Shown in pieces: positions 46,008 to 54,998 of a stretch of DNA of 64,000 nt. Source of the stretch: Desulfobulbus elongatus DSM 2908 (GTDB lineage Bacteria > Desulfobacterota > Desulfobulbia > Desulfobulbales > Desulfobulbaceae); NCBI RefSeq assembly GCF_000621145.1, contig NZ_JHZB01000016.1, positions 1-64,000 of the forward strand, given 5' to 3'. Every line of letters begins with the position of its first letter. The first letter of the stretch is position 1. The notes under the pieces were generated by a model. The model did not search any database and was not told the DNA's origin. It worked only from the letters and a program-made list of their open reading frames with translations. A program made the translations under genes and the position numbers.

Positions 46008-47363
46008 ATGGAAAAAGGGAACAACGTCATTTTCATTGACGATGAAAAGCACATCCGCCAGGCCAACATGCAAACGCTCGAACTGGCCGACTTTGACGTG
46101 CTCTGCCTCGAAGACGCTGAAAGCGCGCTGCCGCATCTGTCCATGGATTGGCCTGGCGTGGTCATCTGCGATATCCGTCTGCCGCATATGGACGGCCTCG
46201 AATTTCTGCTGCAGGTCCAGAAAATCGACCGCGATCTCCCGGTCACGCTCATTACCGGTCACGGCGACATTTCCACGGCGGTGCAAGCCATGCGCGACGG
46301 AGCCTATGACTTCATCGAAAAGCCCTACTCAGCGGAACGCTTGGTCAAAACCGTGCACCGGGCACTGGAGAAAAGATCGCTGACCCTGGAGAATCGTGTC
46401 CTCCGCCAAGAGCTGGAGGCCCACAGCGCACCGGGACCGCGCATTATCGGCAAGACACCGGCCATGGTGCGGCTGCGGGCCACCATTGCCAGAATAACCG
46501 ACACTGGCGCGGATATCCTCATTGTCGGAGAAACCGGGACCGGCAAGGAACTGGTCGCCCGCTCACTGCATGAGCACAGCCAGCGCCGGACGAAAAATTT
46601 TGTGGCCATCAACTGCGGCGCCGTTCCTGAAAGCGTCATTGAGAGCGAGTTGTTCGGCCACGAAGCCGGGGCTTTCACCGACGCCAAAAAAACCAGGATC
46701 GGCAAATTCGAACATGCCAACGGCGGCACCCTGCTCCTCGATGAGATTGAATCCATGCCGCTTAGAACCCAGGTGCACCTGTTGCGGGTGCTGCAGGAGC
46801 GGGTGCTGGAACGGCTCGGCTCCAACAAGCTGATCCCGCTTGATGTGCGTGTGGTGGCCGCCTCAAAGATCAATCTCCTCCAGGCAGCGGAAGCCGGCCG
46901 GTTTCGTGAGGATCTGTATTACCGTCTCAACGTGGTGTGCCTGGAGATCCCTCCCCTCAGGGCTCGGCTTGAAGACATTCCTCTGCTCTTTCACCACTTT
47001 CTCCTGGTGGCTGGCCACAGGTATCAACAGGAGGTTCCTTTGCCGAAACCTGCGCAAATGAATGCGCTCATGGCGTATGGTTGGCCTGGCAATGTCCGGG
47101 AATTACGCAATCTTGCCGAACGCTACGTGCTTCTGGGCAGCCAGTATGGCTGGTCACTTGATCGGATGCTGTCGGGAACGGAAAAAAAGCAGGACTACAG
47201 CCTGGCCGGCCAGGTGGAAAGTTTCGAGCGGGCGTTGATCGAGCAGGCGTTGCTGGCCAGCAACGGCAGCATCAAGGATGTGATGGATGCCTTGGCCATC
47301 CCGCGCAAAACGCTCTCCGACAAAATGCGCAAGTACGGTTTGGACAAAAGCGATTACAAATGA
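46008..47363 (+). CDS. dctD: sigma-54-dependent response regulator DctD-like
   Basis: 451 residues: receiver (~1-120, Asp in VVICDIRLPHMDGLE), AAA+ sigma-54 activator domain (~140-375, Walker A GETGTGKE, Walker B GGTLLLDEIESMP) and a Fis-type C-terminal helix-turn-helix (SIKDVMDALAIPRKTLSDKM). The sigma-54 contact loop reads GAFTDA instead of the usual GAFTGA. AGCAGGAACC precedes the ATG. It should activate sigma-54 promoters from upstream palindromic sites when phosphorylated by DctB. Candidate targets in this window are livK and dctP. Confidence 0.93.
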   Translation: MEKGNNVIFIDDEKHIRQANMQTLELADFDVLCLEDAESALPHLSMDWPGVVICDIRLPHMDGLEFLLQVQKIDRDLPVTLITGHGDISTAVQAMRDGAYDFIEKPYSAERLVKTVHRALEKRSLTLENRVLRQELEAHSAPGPRIIGKTPAMVRLRATIARITDTGADILIVGETGTGKELVARSLHEHSQRRTKNFVAINCGAVPESVIESELFGHEAGAFTDAKKTRIGKFEHANGGTLLLDEIESMPLRTQVHLLRVLQERVLERLGSNKLIPLDVRVVAASKINLLQAAEAGRFREDLYYRLNVVCLEIPPLRARLEDIPLLFHHFLLVAGHRYQQEVPLPKPAQMNALMAYGWPGNVRELRNLAERYVLLGSQYGWSLDRMLSGTEKKQDYSLAGQVESFERALIEQALLASNGSIKDVMDALAIPRKTLSDKMRKYGLDKSDYK

Positions 47364-47758
47364 GGCGACAACAGCCACGGGCGAGTGGCATATTCGTCTG
47401 CGTGCGCCGCCGAGGATAGCGTTATCGGGATCGTCCAATGCACCCTGAGGCGGACGTTCCCCCTACCGTCCGCCCCCGGGCACGATTCACATTTCACATC
47501 ATGCCGAGCGACAATGCCCAGCTCTGCAGAGCCGGGAGGAATGTTTGGCTTCTTCCACAACACGTTGGGAAGAAATTGCTTTGTTGTCGGATTGCCCTGA
47601 AAAATATGGGAGGGGGTGCTCCGATTGATGGAAGACTCTTCCGGTTTCCCCTTTTCTTGCCCACTGAAAACCGACTTTTCAAGGGAGACCTGGAAAGCGC
47701 TGACGTGCCCGGCTGCAATTGCCCTGCGGAGCAGGGCTCTTCGCCAATACCGCCACGA
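47364..47758. other. intergenic region between convergent dctD and the CBS/ACT gene
   Basis: About 395 bases with no credible gene. Two palindromes are present: GCTCTGCAGAGC (47521-47532) and a hairpin GCCCTGC-GGA-GCAGGGC (47721-47737), which may help end transcription but lacks a T-run. Confidence 0.45.
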
Positions 47759-48436
47759 TCAATAGATTTCTCGGGTGTTGTTTTTATGATCCACCATGTA
47801 CAGCAGCCTGGATTTTTCCTTGAGCGCGGTTTTCAATCCTTCCAATTTGACCCGATCAATGCTGTACATACGGATATAGACATTGCGATATCCTTCCGGC
47901 GCCTTCTCATACGAGGTCAGAATACTGGCAATTCTTCCCCCGAACTGACGGATGATGTGGGCAACTTCCAGGATTGAGCCCTCTCGGTCTTCTAGACTGA
48001 AGGCAAACTGGATCCCCTTTTTTCCGATGCCTGTCAGGGAAATAATGACCTTGAACAGATCGGTATGGGTTATGACTCCAACGACACTGCCGTCATTATC
48101 CACAACCGGGACACCGGATATTTTGTTGACCATCAATATTTCGGCGGTTTCTTCAATCGTGAAATCCGCTGGAACCGTAATCGGTTTCGGCGACATGATG
48201 TCTTTGATTTGAACGGTTGACAGCAGATACAGGAGTTCATGAATTTCCAGGGTGGTAGCATCGGACGGAGATGATTTTTTCAAATCTCTGTCCGTTACAA
48301 TGCCCACCAGGCGGTTTTTATCCATGACCGGCAGCATGGAAATCCTGTGCGTTTTCAATAGATTCATAGCTTCCTGCATGGAGCTGTGCATATCTATCGT
48401 AATGGCTGGTGTATTCATCCAATTTTTCACGAGCAT
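47759..48436 (-). CDS. CBS-pair plus ACT domain protein (AcuB-like)
   Basis: 225 residues. Two CBS motifs (MLVKNWMNTPAITIDMHSSM to RLVGIVTDRDL and IKDIMSPKPITVPADFTIEE to VVGVITHTDLF) are followed by an ACT-like C-terminal domain (IQFAFSLEDREGSILEVAHI). The layout matches the AcuB-type proteins. CBS pairs bind adenosyl nucleotides, and ACT domains often bind amino acids. It lies 80 bases after livF on the same strand, so it may sense nucleotide or amino-acid status for the liv operon. ATG after GGAGGTCATCCCCCC. Confidence 0.85.
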   Translation of the reverse strand: MLVKNWMNTPAITIDMHSSMQEAMNLLKTHRISMLPVMDKNRLVGIVTDRDLKKSSPSDATTLEIHELLYLLSTVQIKDIMSPKPITVPADFTIEETAEILMVNKISGVPVVDNDGSVVGVITHTDLFKVIISLTGIGKKGIQFAFSLEDREGSILEVAHIIRQFGGRIASILTSYEKAPEGYRNVYIRMYSIDRVKLEGLKTALKEKSRLLYMVDHKNNTREIY

Positions 48437-48515
48437 GGGGGGATGACCTCCGGTATTGATGTTGGCTAATGACGAAAAAGAATCAAGATTGCTGAGATCC
48501 TGTCATCGAGAATAA

Positions 48516-49220
48516 TTATACACCGAGATACGCCGCTTGCACATGCGGATCGTTCAACAGGTCAGCACCGGTTCCTTCAAGGGTAACTTTGCCATTTTCA
48601 AGCACGTATGCCCTATCTGCGATGGCAAGAGTCTGTTTGACGTTCTGTTCAACAATCAGCACAGTCACGCCTTCTTTACGAATTCGATTGATGACATTGA
48701 ATATTTCACGGACCAAAATGGGCGCGAGCCCAAGAGACGGTTCATCCAGCATCAGAAGTTTGGGTTTGGACATCAATCCCCTGGCAATGGCCAGCATCTG
48801 CTGCTCCCCGCCGCTCAAGGTGCCTGCGGGTTGGTATTGGCGTTCCCGCAGGCGGGGAAACAGATTGAAGATCATTTCCTTGGTTGTTGCGCGAGCTTTG
48901 CGGGCCTCCCCTTTCAGCGACCCCATGTCCAGATTTTCTTCAACCGTCATCTCCACAAAAAGACGCCTGGCCTCAGGCACATGCGCAATCCCCATCTCAA
49001 TGAGATAAAAGGGCTCGATTGTATGGATGGGTTGATTTTCGAAGAGGATCTCCCCTCTCATCGGACGAAGAATGCCGGAGATGGTTTTAAGTGTTGTGGA
49101 TTTTCCGGCACCGTTTGCACCGATCAATGCCAGGACTTCACCTTGCTTGACACCGAAAGACAAATCCCAGATGACCTGGACATCCCCATACGACACATCG
49201 ATGTTTTTTATTTCAAGCAC
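48516..49220 (-). CDS. livF: branched-chain amino acid-type ABC transporter ATPase LivF
   Basis: 234 residues, GTG start after GGGAG. Walker A GANGAGKSTT, signature LSGGEQQMLAIARGLM and Walker B LLMLDEPSLGLAP are intact. The conserved VNRIRKEGVTVLIVEQNVKQTL is typical of LivF. It pairs with LivG to energise the LivHM permease. It starts 5 bases after the livG stop. Confidence 0.95.
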   Translation of the reverse strand: MLEIKNIDVSYGDVQVIWDLSFGVKQGEVLALIGANGAGKSTTLKTISGILRPMRGEILFENQPIHTIEPFYLIEMGIAHVPEARRLFVEMTVEENLDMGSLKGEARKARATTKEMIFNLFPRLRERQYQPAGTLSGGEQQMLAIARGLMSKPKLLMLDEPSLGLAPILVREIFNVINRIRKEGVTVLIVEQNVKQTLAIADRAYVLENGKVTLEGTGADLLNDPHVQAAYLGV

Positions 49221-49225
49221 CGTTT

Positions 49226-49936
49226 CTACTCTCCCAGATAGGCTTCAACGACCAGCGGATTGTTGCGAATCTCCTGAGGGGTCCCCTCGGCGATTTTTTG
49301 GCCGTAATTGATCACCACAATCCTGTCGGAAATGCTCATGATGACTTTCATGTGATGCTCGATAATCATGATCGTAACCCCGCGGGCTTTGATGTTTTTG
49401 ATAATCTCGATGGACTCATTCAACTCGGAGTGATTCAGACCGGCAAAAGATTCGTCCAGCAGGAGCAGTTCCGGTTGGGTCGCCAGGGCCCGTGCAATTT
49501 CCAGTTTTTTGCGCTTACCCAGCGGCAGCCCACGGGAGATAACGTCCATGTCCTCCTCAAGTCCGGTGAACTGAATCGTCTCCATTGCGATTTCAACGGC
49601 CTCGGCCTTGTTTTTGGCCCGCAGAAACGCCGATGCAATGACATTGTCCAGCACGCTCATCCGCTGAAGGGGTTTGACGACCTGAAATGTCCGGGCGAGT
49701 CCGAGTTTACAGATCTGATGGGGTTTCAAACCGGAAATGACCTGCCCCTTGAACAGCACCTGCCCTTTTGTCGGAGGATACACTCCGTCCACGATATTGA
49801 ACAGGGTCGTTTTGCCGGCGCCGTTCGGCCCGATCAATCCCAGGATTTCTCCCTTTTGGATGGTAAAGGAAATGTCCGAGGAGGCGGCCAATCCCCCGAA
49901 GAGTTTTGAAACATTTCTGACTTCCAGCAAACTCAT
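49226..49936 (-). CDS. livG: branched-chain amino acid-type ABC transporter ATPase LivG
   Basis: 236 residues; start ATG at 49936, overlapping the livM stop (ATGA), with GGAGG upstream. Walker A GPNGAGKTTLFN, the signature-equivalent LPLGKRKKLEIARAL, and Walker B LLLDESFAGLNHSE are present. LivG proteins carry DGVYPPTKGQV-type insertion sequence, seen here. Second ATPase of the transporter. Confidence 0.95.
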   Translation of the reverse strand: MSLLEVRNVSKLFGGLAASSDISFTIQKGEILGLIGPNGAGKTTLFNIVDGVYPPTKGQVLFKGQVISGLKPHQICKLGLARTFQVVKPLQRMSVLDNVIASAFLRAKNKAEAVEIAMETIQFTGLEEDMDVISRGLPLGKRKKLEIARALATQPELLLLDESFAGLNHSELNESIEIIKNIKARGVTIMIIEHHMKVIMSISDRIVVINYGQKIAEGTPQEIRNNPLVVEAYLGE

Positions 49937-50874
49937 TTGCAAGCGCCTCCAAATTTGAACAGTCGTTTGATTTTTTGAAAATCTCCGACAATCCCATTCG
50001 GCAGAAAGATGATGATCAAAATCAGCAAAATTCCAAAAAATGTCTGATGCGCCACTCCCAGTCCGGGAATGGAACGGACCAATTCCGCCAGGAAAACCAT
50101 GATGATCGCGCCGACAAAAGGACCAAATAGCGTGGCCACGCCGCCGACCATCACGATCATGATCGTCACTATGGATACGTCATGCAGAGCAAAGACAATA
50201 TGCGGATCAATGTAGCCCATATAGTTGGTGTAAAATGCGCCGGCAATGCCGGTGAGAGCTCCGCTGATGCACAGCGCGATGGTTTTGTACCAGGTGGTGT
50301 CGATGCCCAGAGATTCCGCGGCATCCTGATCCTCGCGAATGGCCACGAAATAATATCCTATCTTGGATTGCATCAGATATTTGACCACGAGAAAAGTGGC
50401 GGTCGCAATCGCCAGCACGATGTAATAGTAGTAGGTTTTGTCGATCCAGGTCCTTTCTTGAATTAGAATACCGATGTTTCCTCCCGTCAGCCAATTCAGA
50501 TTCTCGGCCGACACCCGCATCATCTCGCCCATAGCCAAAGTCGCCAGGGCGAAAAACGGTCCTCTGAGTCGCAGAACAACCAGACCGAGAAGAAACGAGA
50601 AAACGGTGACCACGACGATGCTGATGGGAATCCCCCACCACGGAGAAATGTTGAGCTTGTAGTATAGAATACCGGATGTATAGGCCCCGACGCCGAAATA
50701 GGCGGCATGGCCGAAAGAGACCTGACCACAGTAGCCGGCAAGAAGATTCCACGCCATTCCCACCGCCGACCACATGACGACCAAGACAATCATGTGCAGC
50801 ATGTAGGAGCTCAGCCCGACCAGCGGCAATACCGCCAAGCAGGCCAGCACTATCAGAGGGAGATATTTTTTCAT
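49933..50874 (-). CDS. livM: branched-chain amino acid-type ABC permease LivM
   Basis: 313 residues from the ATG at 50874, overlapping the livH stop (ATGA). Eight to ten hydrophobic segments, with GMAWNLLAGYCGQVSFGHAA, the family signature, and REDQDAAESLGIDTTWYK, the cytoplasmic ATPase-contact loop. Forms the membrane channel with LivH. Confidence 0.95.
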   Translation of the reverse strand: MKKYLPLIVLACLAVLPLVGLSSYMLHMIVLVVMWSAVGMAWNLLAGYCGQVSFGHAAYFGVGAYTSGILYYKLNISPWWGIPISIVVVTVFSFLLGLVVLRLRGPFFALATLAMGEMMRVSAENLNWLTGGNIGILIQERTWIDKTYYYYIVLAIATATFLVVKYLMQSKIGYYFVAIREDQDAAESLGIDTTWYKTIALCISGALTGIAGAFYTNYMGYIDPHIVFALHDVSIVTIMIVMVGGVATLFGPFVGAIIMVFLAELVRSIPGLGVAHQTFFGILLILIIIFLPNGIVGDFQKIKRLFKFGGACK

Positions 50875-51791
50875 TTTCCAATCCGTTTCTTTTTCAAAAG
50901 AGATGCCATCCCGCCGGGCAGAAAAATCAGGGCAGCCACAAAAATCAGAAAACGACCTACCGGCGCCCACCCCATACCCACATACGTTGCAGTCATGGAT
51001 TCAAAAATTCCCAATATCAATCCGCCAAAAATGGCGCCGTTGGTCGAGCCCAGGCCACCCAGAATGGTGATGACAAAGGCTATCAGGGTAAATTGCCCGC
51101 CCATGGAGGGAAACAGATAATAAATTGGGATAAACAGGCATCCGGCGGCACCAACCAAAGCCGACCCCAGGCCAAAGGTGACCACCCGCATGAGTTTGAC
51201 GTTGACTCCCATCAAAAGGGCTGCGTCCAGATCTTGCGCCGTTGCACGGATCGATTTGCCCGAATCGGTTTTTGACAGAAAAAACCACAGGGCAATGGTA
51301 ATAGCCACCGCAATGACAAAGGATACGGTCCAGGGTACGGACAAGGAAAGATCGAAGGGAGCGCTTTCCCAGTAATCGGAAAGATACCAGGCACTGGTAC
51401 CGTAGCTGACCGGCGTGGCGCGGTAATCGGATTTAAAAAAGATGGTTGCCAGATTTGCCAGCACCATGCCGATGCCCACCGTCAAGATTACCTGATTTTC
51501 CGGCAAGATGGAATCCACTTTCAGCACCGGATTGATCAGGAATCTTTGAATGAGGATACCGAGGAAAAACAGTATCGGGCTTGCGATGAACACGGACAGG
51601 TAGGGATCGATTCCAAACAGGGTAAACATCCAAAAGGCGATGTACATGCCCACCATCATCAGTTCGCCGTGGGCGAGATTGATGATCTTCATTACGCCCA
51701 TGATAAGCGTCATGCCTATGCCGATCAGCGCATACAGACCGCCAAGAAGCACTCCTGCAATGAGCGTTTGTAAAAAACTTTCCATAATCAT
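50871..51791 (-). CDS. livH: branched-chain amino acid-type ABC permease LivH
   Basis: 306 residues. GGLYALIGIGMTLIMGVMKI and NLAHGELMMVGMYIAF are the LivH signature, and ATAQDLDAALLMGVNVKLMR is the ATPase-contact loop. A second ATG two codons in could also serve; AAGGA lies upstream. Separated from livK by 260 bases holding a stem-loop. Confidence 0.94.
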   Translation of the reverse strand: MIMESFLQTLIAGVLLGGLYALIGIGMTLIMGVMKIINLAHGELMMVGMYIAFWMFTLFGIDPYLSVFIASPILFFLGILIQRFLINPVLKVDSILPENQVILTVGIGMVLANLATIFFKSDYRATPVSYGTSAWYLSDYWESAPFDLSLSVPWTVSFVIAVAITIALWFFLSKTDSGKSIRATAQDLDAALLMGVNVKLMRVVTFGLGSALVGAAGCLFIPIYYLFPSMGGQFTLIAFVITILGGLGSTNGAIFGGLILGIFESMTATYVGMGWAPVGRFLIFVAALIFLPGGMASLLKKKRIGK

Positions 51792-51974
51792 CCCATCCTT
51801 CTGGAGAGCGGAAGATACACATTGCCACGCTTTTCAGCATGGCAATGAAAAACCGGTCTCCATCGCTATTGTTCTTGCTTCTGATTTTTCATGGCAAACG
51901 GCCGCGCCCACAATGTTCTGGCTCTTCCCCATTTTTCCAGGGCACCGGGAGACTGTCTCGCCCACCAATTTGTG

Positions 51975-52009
51975 GGGGGCCAACCGGAAAATTTTCCGAT
52001 CGAGCCCCC
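51975..52009 (-). promoter_or_regulatory. intercistronic stem-loop between livK and livH
   Basis: GGGGGC (51975-51980) pairs with GCCCCC (52004-52009), enclosing a perfect palindrome CGGAAAATTTTCCG (51985-51998). Such structures after a binding-protein gene often attenuate read-through or protect the upstream message, so that the binding protein is made in excess over the permease. Confidence 0.5.
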
Positions 52010-52051
52010 ATTATTGAATGGCAAATACTCAAGCGATATCCGACTCGCCGC

Positions 52052-53245
52052 TTACTTTCTGTCTCTCCACTTCGGAATGGGGTAAACATATTTGGCGCTG
52101 GCAGTGCTTTCCGGCCAGATAGTCTCGTGTTTGCCGTTGATCACCTGAAGCACCAGCGTTTCCATGAAATTCTGATTCTGGTATCCATCTTTGTCCGCAA
52201 AGTGAATGGGGCCAAACGCCGTCATCATCTTGGTGGCTTTCATGGCGGCCCGAATATCGGCCGGATCCATGCTTTTTGACCGCTCGATCGCATCCTTGAC
52301 GATATAAAGCGCAGAATAGGCCTCTGCCCCATGGTAGGACGGATAATCGCCAAACTTGGCTTTATACTTCTCGGCAAATTCCTTTGCTCCGGGATAGTTG
52401 ACCTGGGTGCTCCACAGCGTGGCCGTTACCACGTACTCGGCGGCATCCTTGGCATTGTTGATGAACTCGGGAATGGCAAACCCTGCGGCACCGCCGGCAA
52501 AGAGCTTGGCCTCGATGCGCAACTCCTTGATCTGTTTCATCAGAAGGGAGGCATCCATGACGTAGGATACCATGTAAATGACATCGGGTTTTTGCGCCTT
52601 GACCTTGGTCAGAATCGGCTTGAAATCCACGGCGCCTTTTTCATATTTTTCTTTGACCACCACCTTCATGCCGATCTTCTCGCCATACTTTTCCATCTCA
52701 TCGGCGCCGGATGTTCCAAAATCCGAACTCTCATATAAAATGGCGATGGAAGTCGGTTTGACGACCTGCGAAAGGAAAGAACCCAGGCCGGCGGCATAGT
52801 AGGCATTGGACGGGTTCATCCGGAAAACGTATTCATAATTTTGCTGGGTGATGGCGTCATCCGCGCCGGTCACCACCAGATAGGGGACTTTTCTTTCATT
52901 GGCCACTGCCGCGATGGCCTTGGAGCAGGAAGAACTGTAATCCCCGAAAATAATTGGCTGTTTTTTGACATCGATGAGTTTTTCGGCAATGGCGCGGGAG
53001 ATTTCCGGTTTGCCTTGCCCATCTTCGAAATTGAGCGAAACGGTCATGCCTTTGATTCCGCCCTTGGCGTTGATCTCTTCCATGGCTATCTGGTACGAGC
53101 GCATTTCCATTTCCCCGAACTTGGCCTGGGCCCCGGTAAGTGGCAAAGGAATTCCCAACTCCAGTGTTTCAGCCGTAGCAGGGCCGGCAAAAGCGGCTCC
53201 GCATACGATTGACAGCATGAACATCATCACCGATAAGCGTTTCAT
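52052..53245 (-). CDS. livK: Liv-type periplasmic binding protein of the liv operon
   Basis: 397 residues from the ATG at 53245, preceded by GGAGGATGGGGT. The signal peptide (MKRLSVMMFMLSIVCGAAFA) leads to a type I binding fold: LELGIPLPLTGAQAKFGEME, GDYSSSCSKAIAAVANERKV and YEKGAVDFKPILTKVKAQKP. Family members bind branched-chain amino acids, amides, urea or aromatic acids; the substrate is not certain. It leads livKHMGF and is only ~28% like the receptor-linked homologue by eye. Its promoter region is shared in sequence with that of dctP. Confidence 0.92.
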   Translation of the reverse strand: MKRLSVMMFMLSIVCGAAFAGPATAETLELGIPLPLTGAQAKFGEMEMRSYQIAMEEINAKGGIKGMTVSLNFEDGQGKPEISRAIAEKLIDVKKQPIIFGDYSSSCSKAIAAVANERKVPYLVVTGADDAITQQNYEYVFRMNPSNAYYAAGLGSFLSQVVKPTSIAILYESSDFGTSGADEMEKYGEKIGMKVVVKEKYEKGAVDFKPILTKVKAQKPDVIYMVSYVMDASLLMKQIKELRIEAKLFAGGAAGFAIPEFINNAKDAAEYVVTATLWSTQVNYPGAKEFAEKYKAKFGDYPSYHGAEAYSALYIVKDAIERSKSMDPADIRAAMKATKMMTAFGPIHFADKDGYQNQNFMETLVLQVINGKHETIWPESTASAKYVYPIPKWRDRK

Positions 53246-53534
53246 ACCCCATCCTCCATTTTGATTTTTGGCGTGACAAACCCCGGTAACTTCATCTGCC
53301 GGCGGGAAAAGCGCCAAGAAGAGCAAGATACCGTCACCTCCAAACACAGCAGGTGGCTCCGTGCTCCTCTGACGCATCGCGAAAGTGCATTATCAAAAAT
53401 CGATTCCGAACACCAGAAAAATATATCACTTTCTTTTCGTATGCTTTGTGGACGACGCACCGAGTCATCCCACATACAGCCATTCGACCGGCGCAAACCG
53501 GCTGCACCTCTGTATTGTGCTCCAAGGGTTGTTA

Positions 53535-53552
53535 TAGCAAAATAAAGACCAA
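53535..53552 (-). promoter_or_regulatory. predicted sigma-54 promoter of livK
   Basis: The minus strand reads TTGGTCTTTATTTTGCTA. GG and GC are exactly 10 bases apart, as required for the -24/-12 elements, and TTTTGCT fits the -12 half. Transcription would start near 53525, giving a ~280-base leader before livK. Confidence 0.6.
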
Positions 53553-53627
53553 CAAGGCTGGCAATGGATAACCGACCTGAATCCTGGCCAAATGGTGCTG
53601 CCATCCTCCGACGGCACCGGCAGAACA

Positions 53628-53673
53628 GGCGGATTTCCGCCAATCGGCTCGTCGTCGAGAGGGGAAATCCGCC
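53628..53673. promoter_or_regulatory. tandem palindromic activator sites upstream of livK
   Basis: Site 1, GGCGGATTTCCGCC (53628-53641), has 6-bp arms. Site 2, AGGGGAAATCCGCC (53660-53673), matches the other strand of site 1 at 12 of 14 positions. Centres are 32 bp apart, about three helical turns, and 91-123 bp upstream of the sigma-54 promoter. This is the layout of an NtrC/DctD-type enhancer. DctD as binder is an inference from the linked dctBD genes. Confidence 0.6.
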
Positions 53674-53786
53674 CAATTTCGGTGCCGGTGTTGTCCCGGT
53701 CAGGCAAACGTGACCTGGTGGCCATCAGAATCGTCCTATTTTGCCGGGAACGTTAAAGAATCCATTGTGCTCGCCAAGAGAGATTG

Positions 53787-53826
53787 AAAAAATTCTCATG
53801 TTGCTTGCATGTCCTGCTTCACATGC
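53787..53826 (-). terminator. possible terminator downstream of dctP
   Basis: GCATGT/ACATGC (53807-53826) form a 6-bp stem with an 8-base loop; six T residues follow on the minus strand after about 14 bases. Weak by itself, but it lies 59 bases after the dctP stop. Confidence 0.35.
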
Positions 53827-53884
53827 GCAAAGGACAACCTGCCTCCTCCTCAAATCCTTTCTTTTCTTCTCCACCGAACGTCAC

Positions 53885-54892
53885 TCATTTGGTGAAACCT
53901 ACCGCCTTCTGGACCGCATCGACGGTGTTCGCACCGATCCTGCTGGCCATTTTCTCATGCACCGGGGCCAATATTTTCTTGAAGGCGGCTCGCTGCTCAG
54001 GGGTCAGGGTCGTGACCTCGGTCTTGCCCGACGCCTTGACCAATTCCAGATCCTTGTCATTGGATTCCTTCGCGATCTTGTTGGCATAGTCGGTCGCCTC
54101 CTGCATGGCGGTCTCGAGCTGAGTACGGATATCGGCGGGGAGCCCTTCCCAGAACTTCTTGTTGACGATAACCGCATACCCCAGATAACCATGCTCGGTG
54201 ACGGTCAGGTACTTCTGCACTTCGTACATCTTCTGCGTATAAAAATTGGAGATCGGGTTTTCGGTACCGTCGACAACGCCCGTTTGCAGGGCCTTATAGA
54301 CCGCGGAAAAAGCCGTGACTTTCGGAATAGCCTTCAGTTCGAGCATCTGCTCTTCAAGCACCTTGGAAGACTGGATACGCATTTTCTTGCCGTTCAGGTC
54401 TTCAGGGGTTTTGATCGGCGTATTGGCCGAGAAGGATTTGAAGCCGTTGTCCCAATAGGCGAGGCCCTTGATCCCCTTGGACTCCAACTTGTCCAGCAGC
54501 TGCCTGCCCACAGGGCCGGTGGTGACCTTGTGGAGGTCTTCGTAGCCGTTGAACATGAAAGGCAGATCAAACACCTCGAAATCATTGATATCGAGTGGGC
54601 CGAATTTCGCCAGCGAGGGTGCCAGCATCTGCACCGAGCCGAGCTGCAGGGCTGACATCTCTTCCCTATCCGGGTACAGTTTACTGTTCGGATAAACCTC
54701 GACCTTCACTTTGCCCTGAGTCAGTTCCCCGGCCCGCTTCTTGAAGAACTCGGCCGCACGCCCCTTGGGGGTGTCGGCTGCAACGACGTGGCTGAATGTA
54801 ATGACGATCGGCTCGGCATAGGTCGGAACTACCGGAAACATCGCGAGAATCGTCACTACCCCTATTGCCTTGGCTACTGCTGTCTTGAACAT
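53885..54892 (-). CDS. dctP: TRAP transporter periplasmic binding protein DctP, orphan
   Basis: 335 residues with a signal peptide (FKTAVAKAIGVVTILAMFPV, ending TYA). TRAP binding-protein features are ITFSHVVAADTPKGRAAEFF, FDLPFMFNGYEDLHKV, KMRIQSSKVLEEQM with the conserved carboxylate-binding Arg, and GVVDGTENPISNF. AAGGAAAAAATC precedes the ATG. No dctQ or dctM permease genes occur on either side; the next gene downstream is livK. It therefore works with permeases elsewhere or as a sensor accessory of DctB. Confidence 0.92.
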   Translation of the reverse strand: MFKTAVAKAIGVVTILAMFPVVPTYAEPIVITFSHVVAADTPKGRAAEFFKKRAGELTQGKVKVEVYPNSKLYPDREEMSALQLGSVQMLAPSLAKFGPLDINDFEVFDLPFMFNGYEDLHKVTTGPVGRQLLDKLESKGIKGLAYWDNGFKSFSANTPIKTPEDLNGKKMRIQSSKVLEEQMLELKAIPKVTAFSAVYKALQTGVVDGTENPISNFYTQKMYEVQKYLTVTEHGYLGYAVIVNKKFWEGLPADIRTQLETAMQEATDYANKIAKESNDKDLELVKASGKTEVTTLTPEQRAAFKKILAPVHEKMASRIGANTVDAVQKAVGFTK

Positions 54893-54998
54893 GATTTTTT
54901 CCTTGTGTGGTCATTTGATATGTTGAGCCATCCCGCACACAGTCACTCATCCGGACCAAGCGGGCCGCCTCTCTGTGTTGCCCTCCAACAGTCATTTT

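Larger units (their letters stand above)
53462..53695 (-). repeat. duplicated control element, copy A (upstream of livK)
   Basis: Aligns along its length with 54925-55165 upstream of dctP. The best matches are GAGTCATCCC/GAGCCATCCC at one end, a middle part with TATAGCAAAATAAAG/TTAGCAGAAGAAAG, and an almost identical GGGGAAATCCGCCCAATTTC block. The reading frames do not stay conserved across it, so it is regulatory rather than coding. The remaining 53246-53461 and 53696-53884 contain no gene. Confidence 0.7.

Noticed and set aside
47521-47532. Palindrome GCTCTGCAGAGC downstream of dctD
   Set aside because: A 12-bp palindrome without context, promoter or repeat partner; not enough to call an operator.
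53465-53725. Minus-strand frame sharing TEIGRISP and NP-LP-PS segments with a frame at 54970-55256
   Set aside because: The similarity comes from the duplicated regulatory element. The frame match breaks down after ~30 codons while the DNA still aligns, there is no ribosome-binding site, and the longer frame runs into dctP in the wrong phase.
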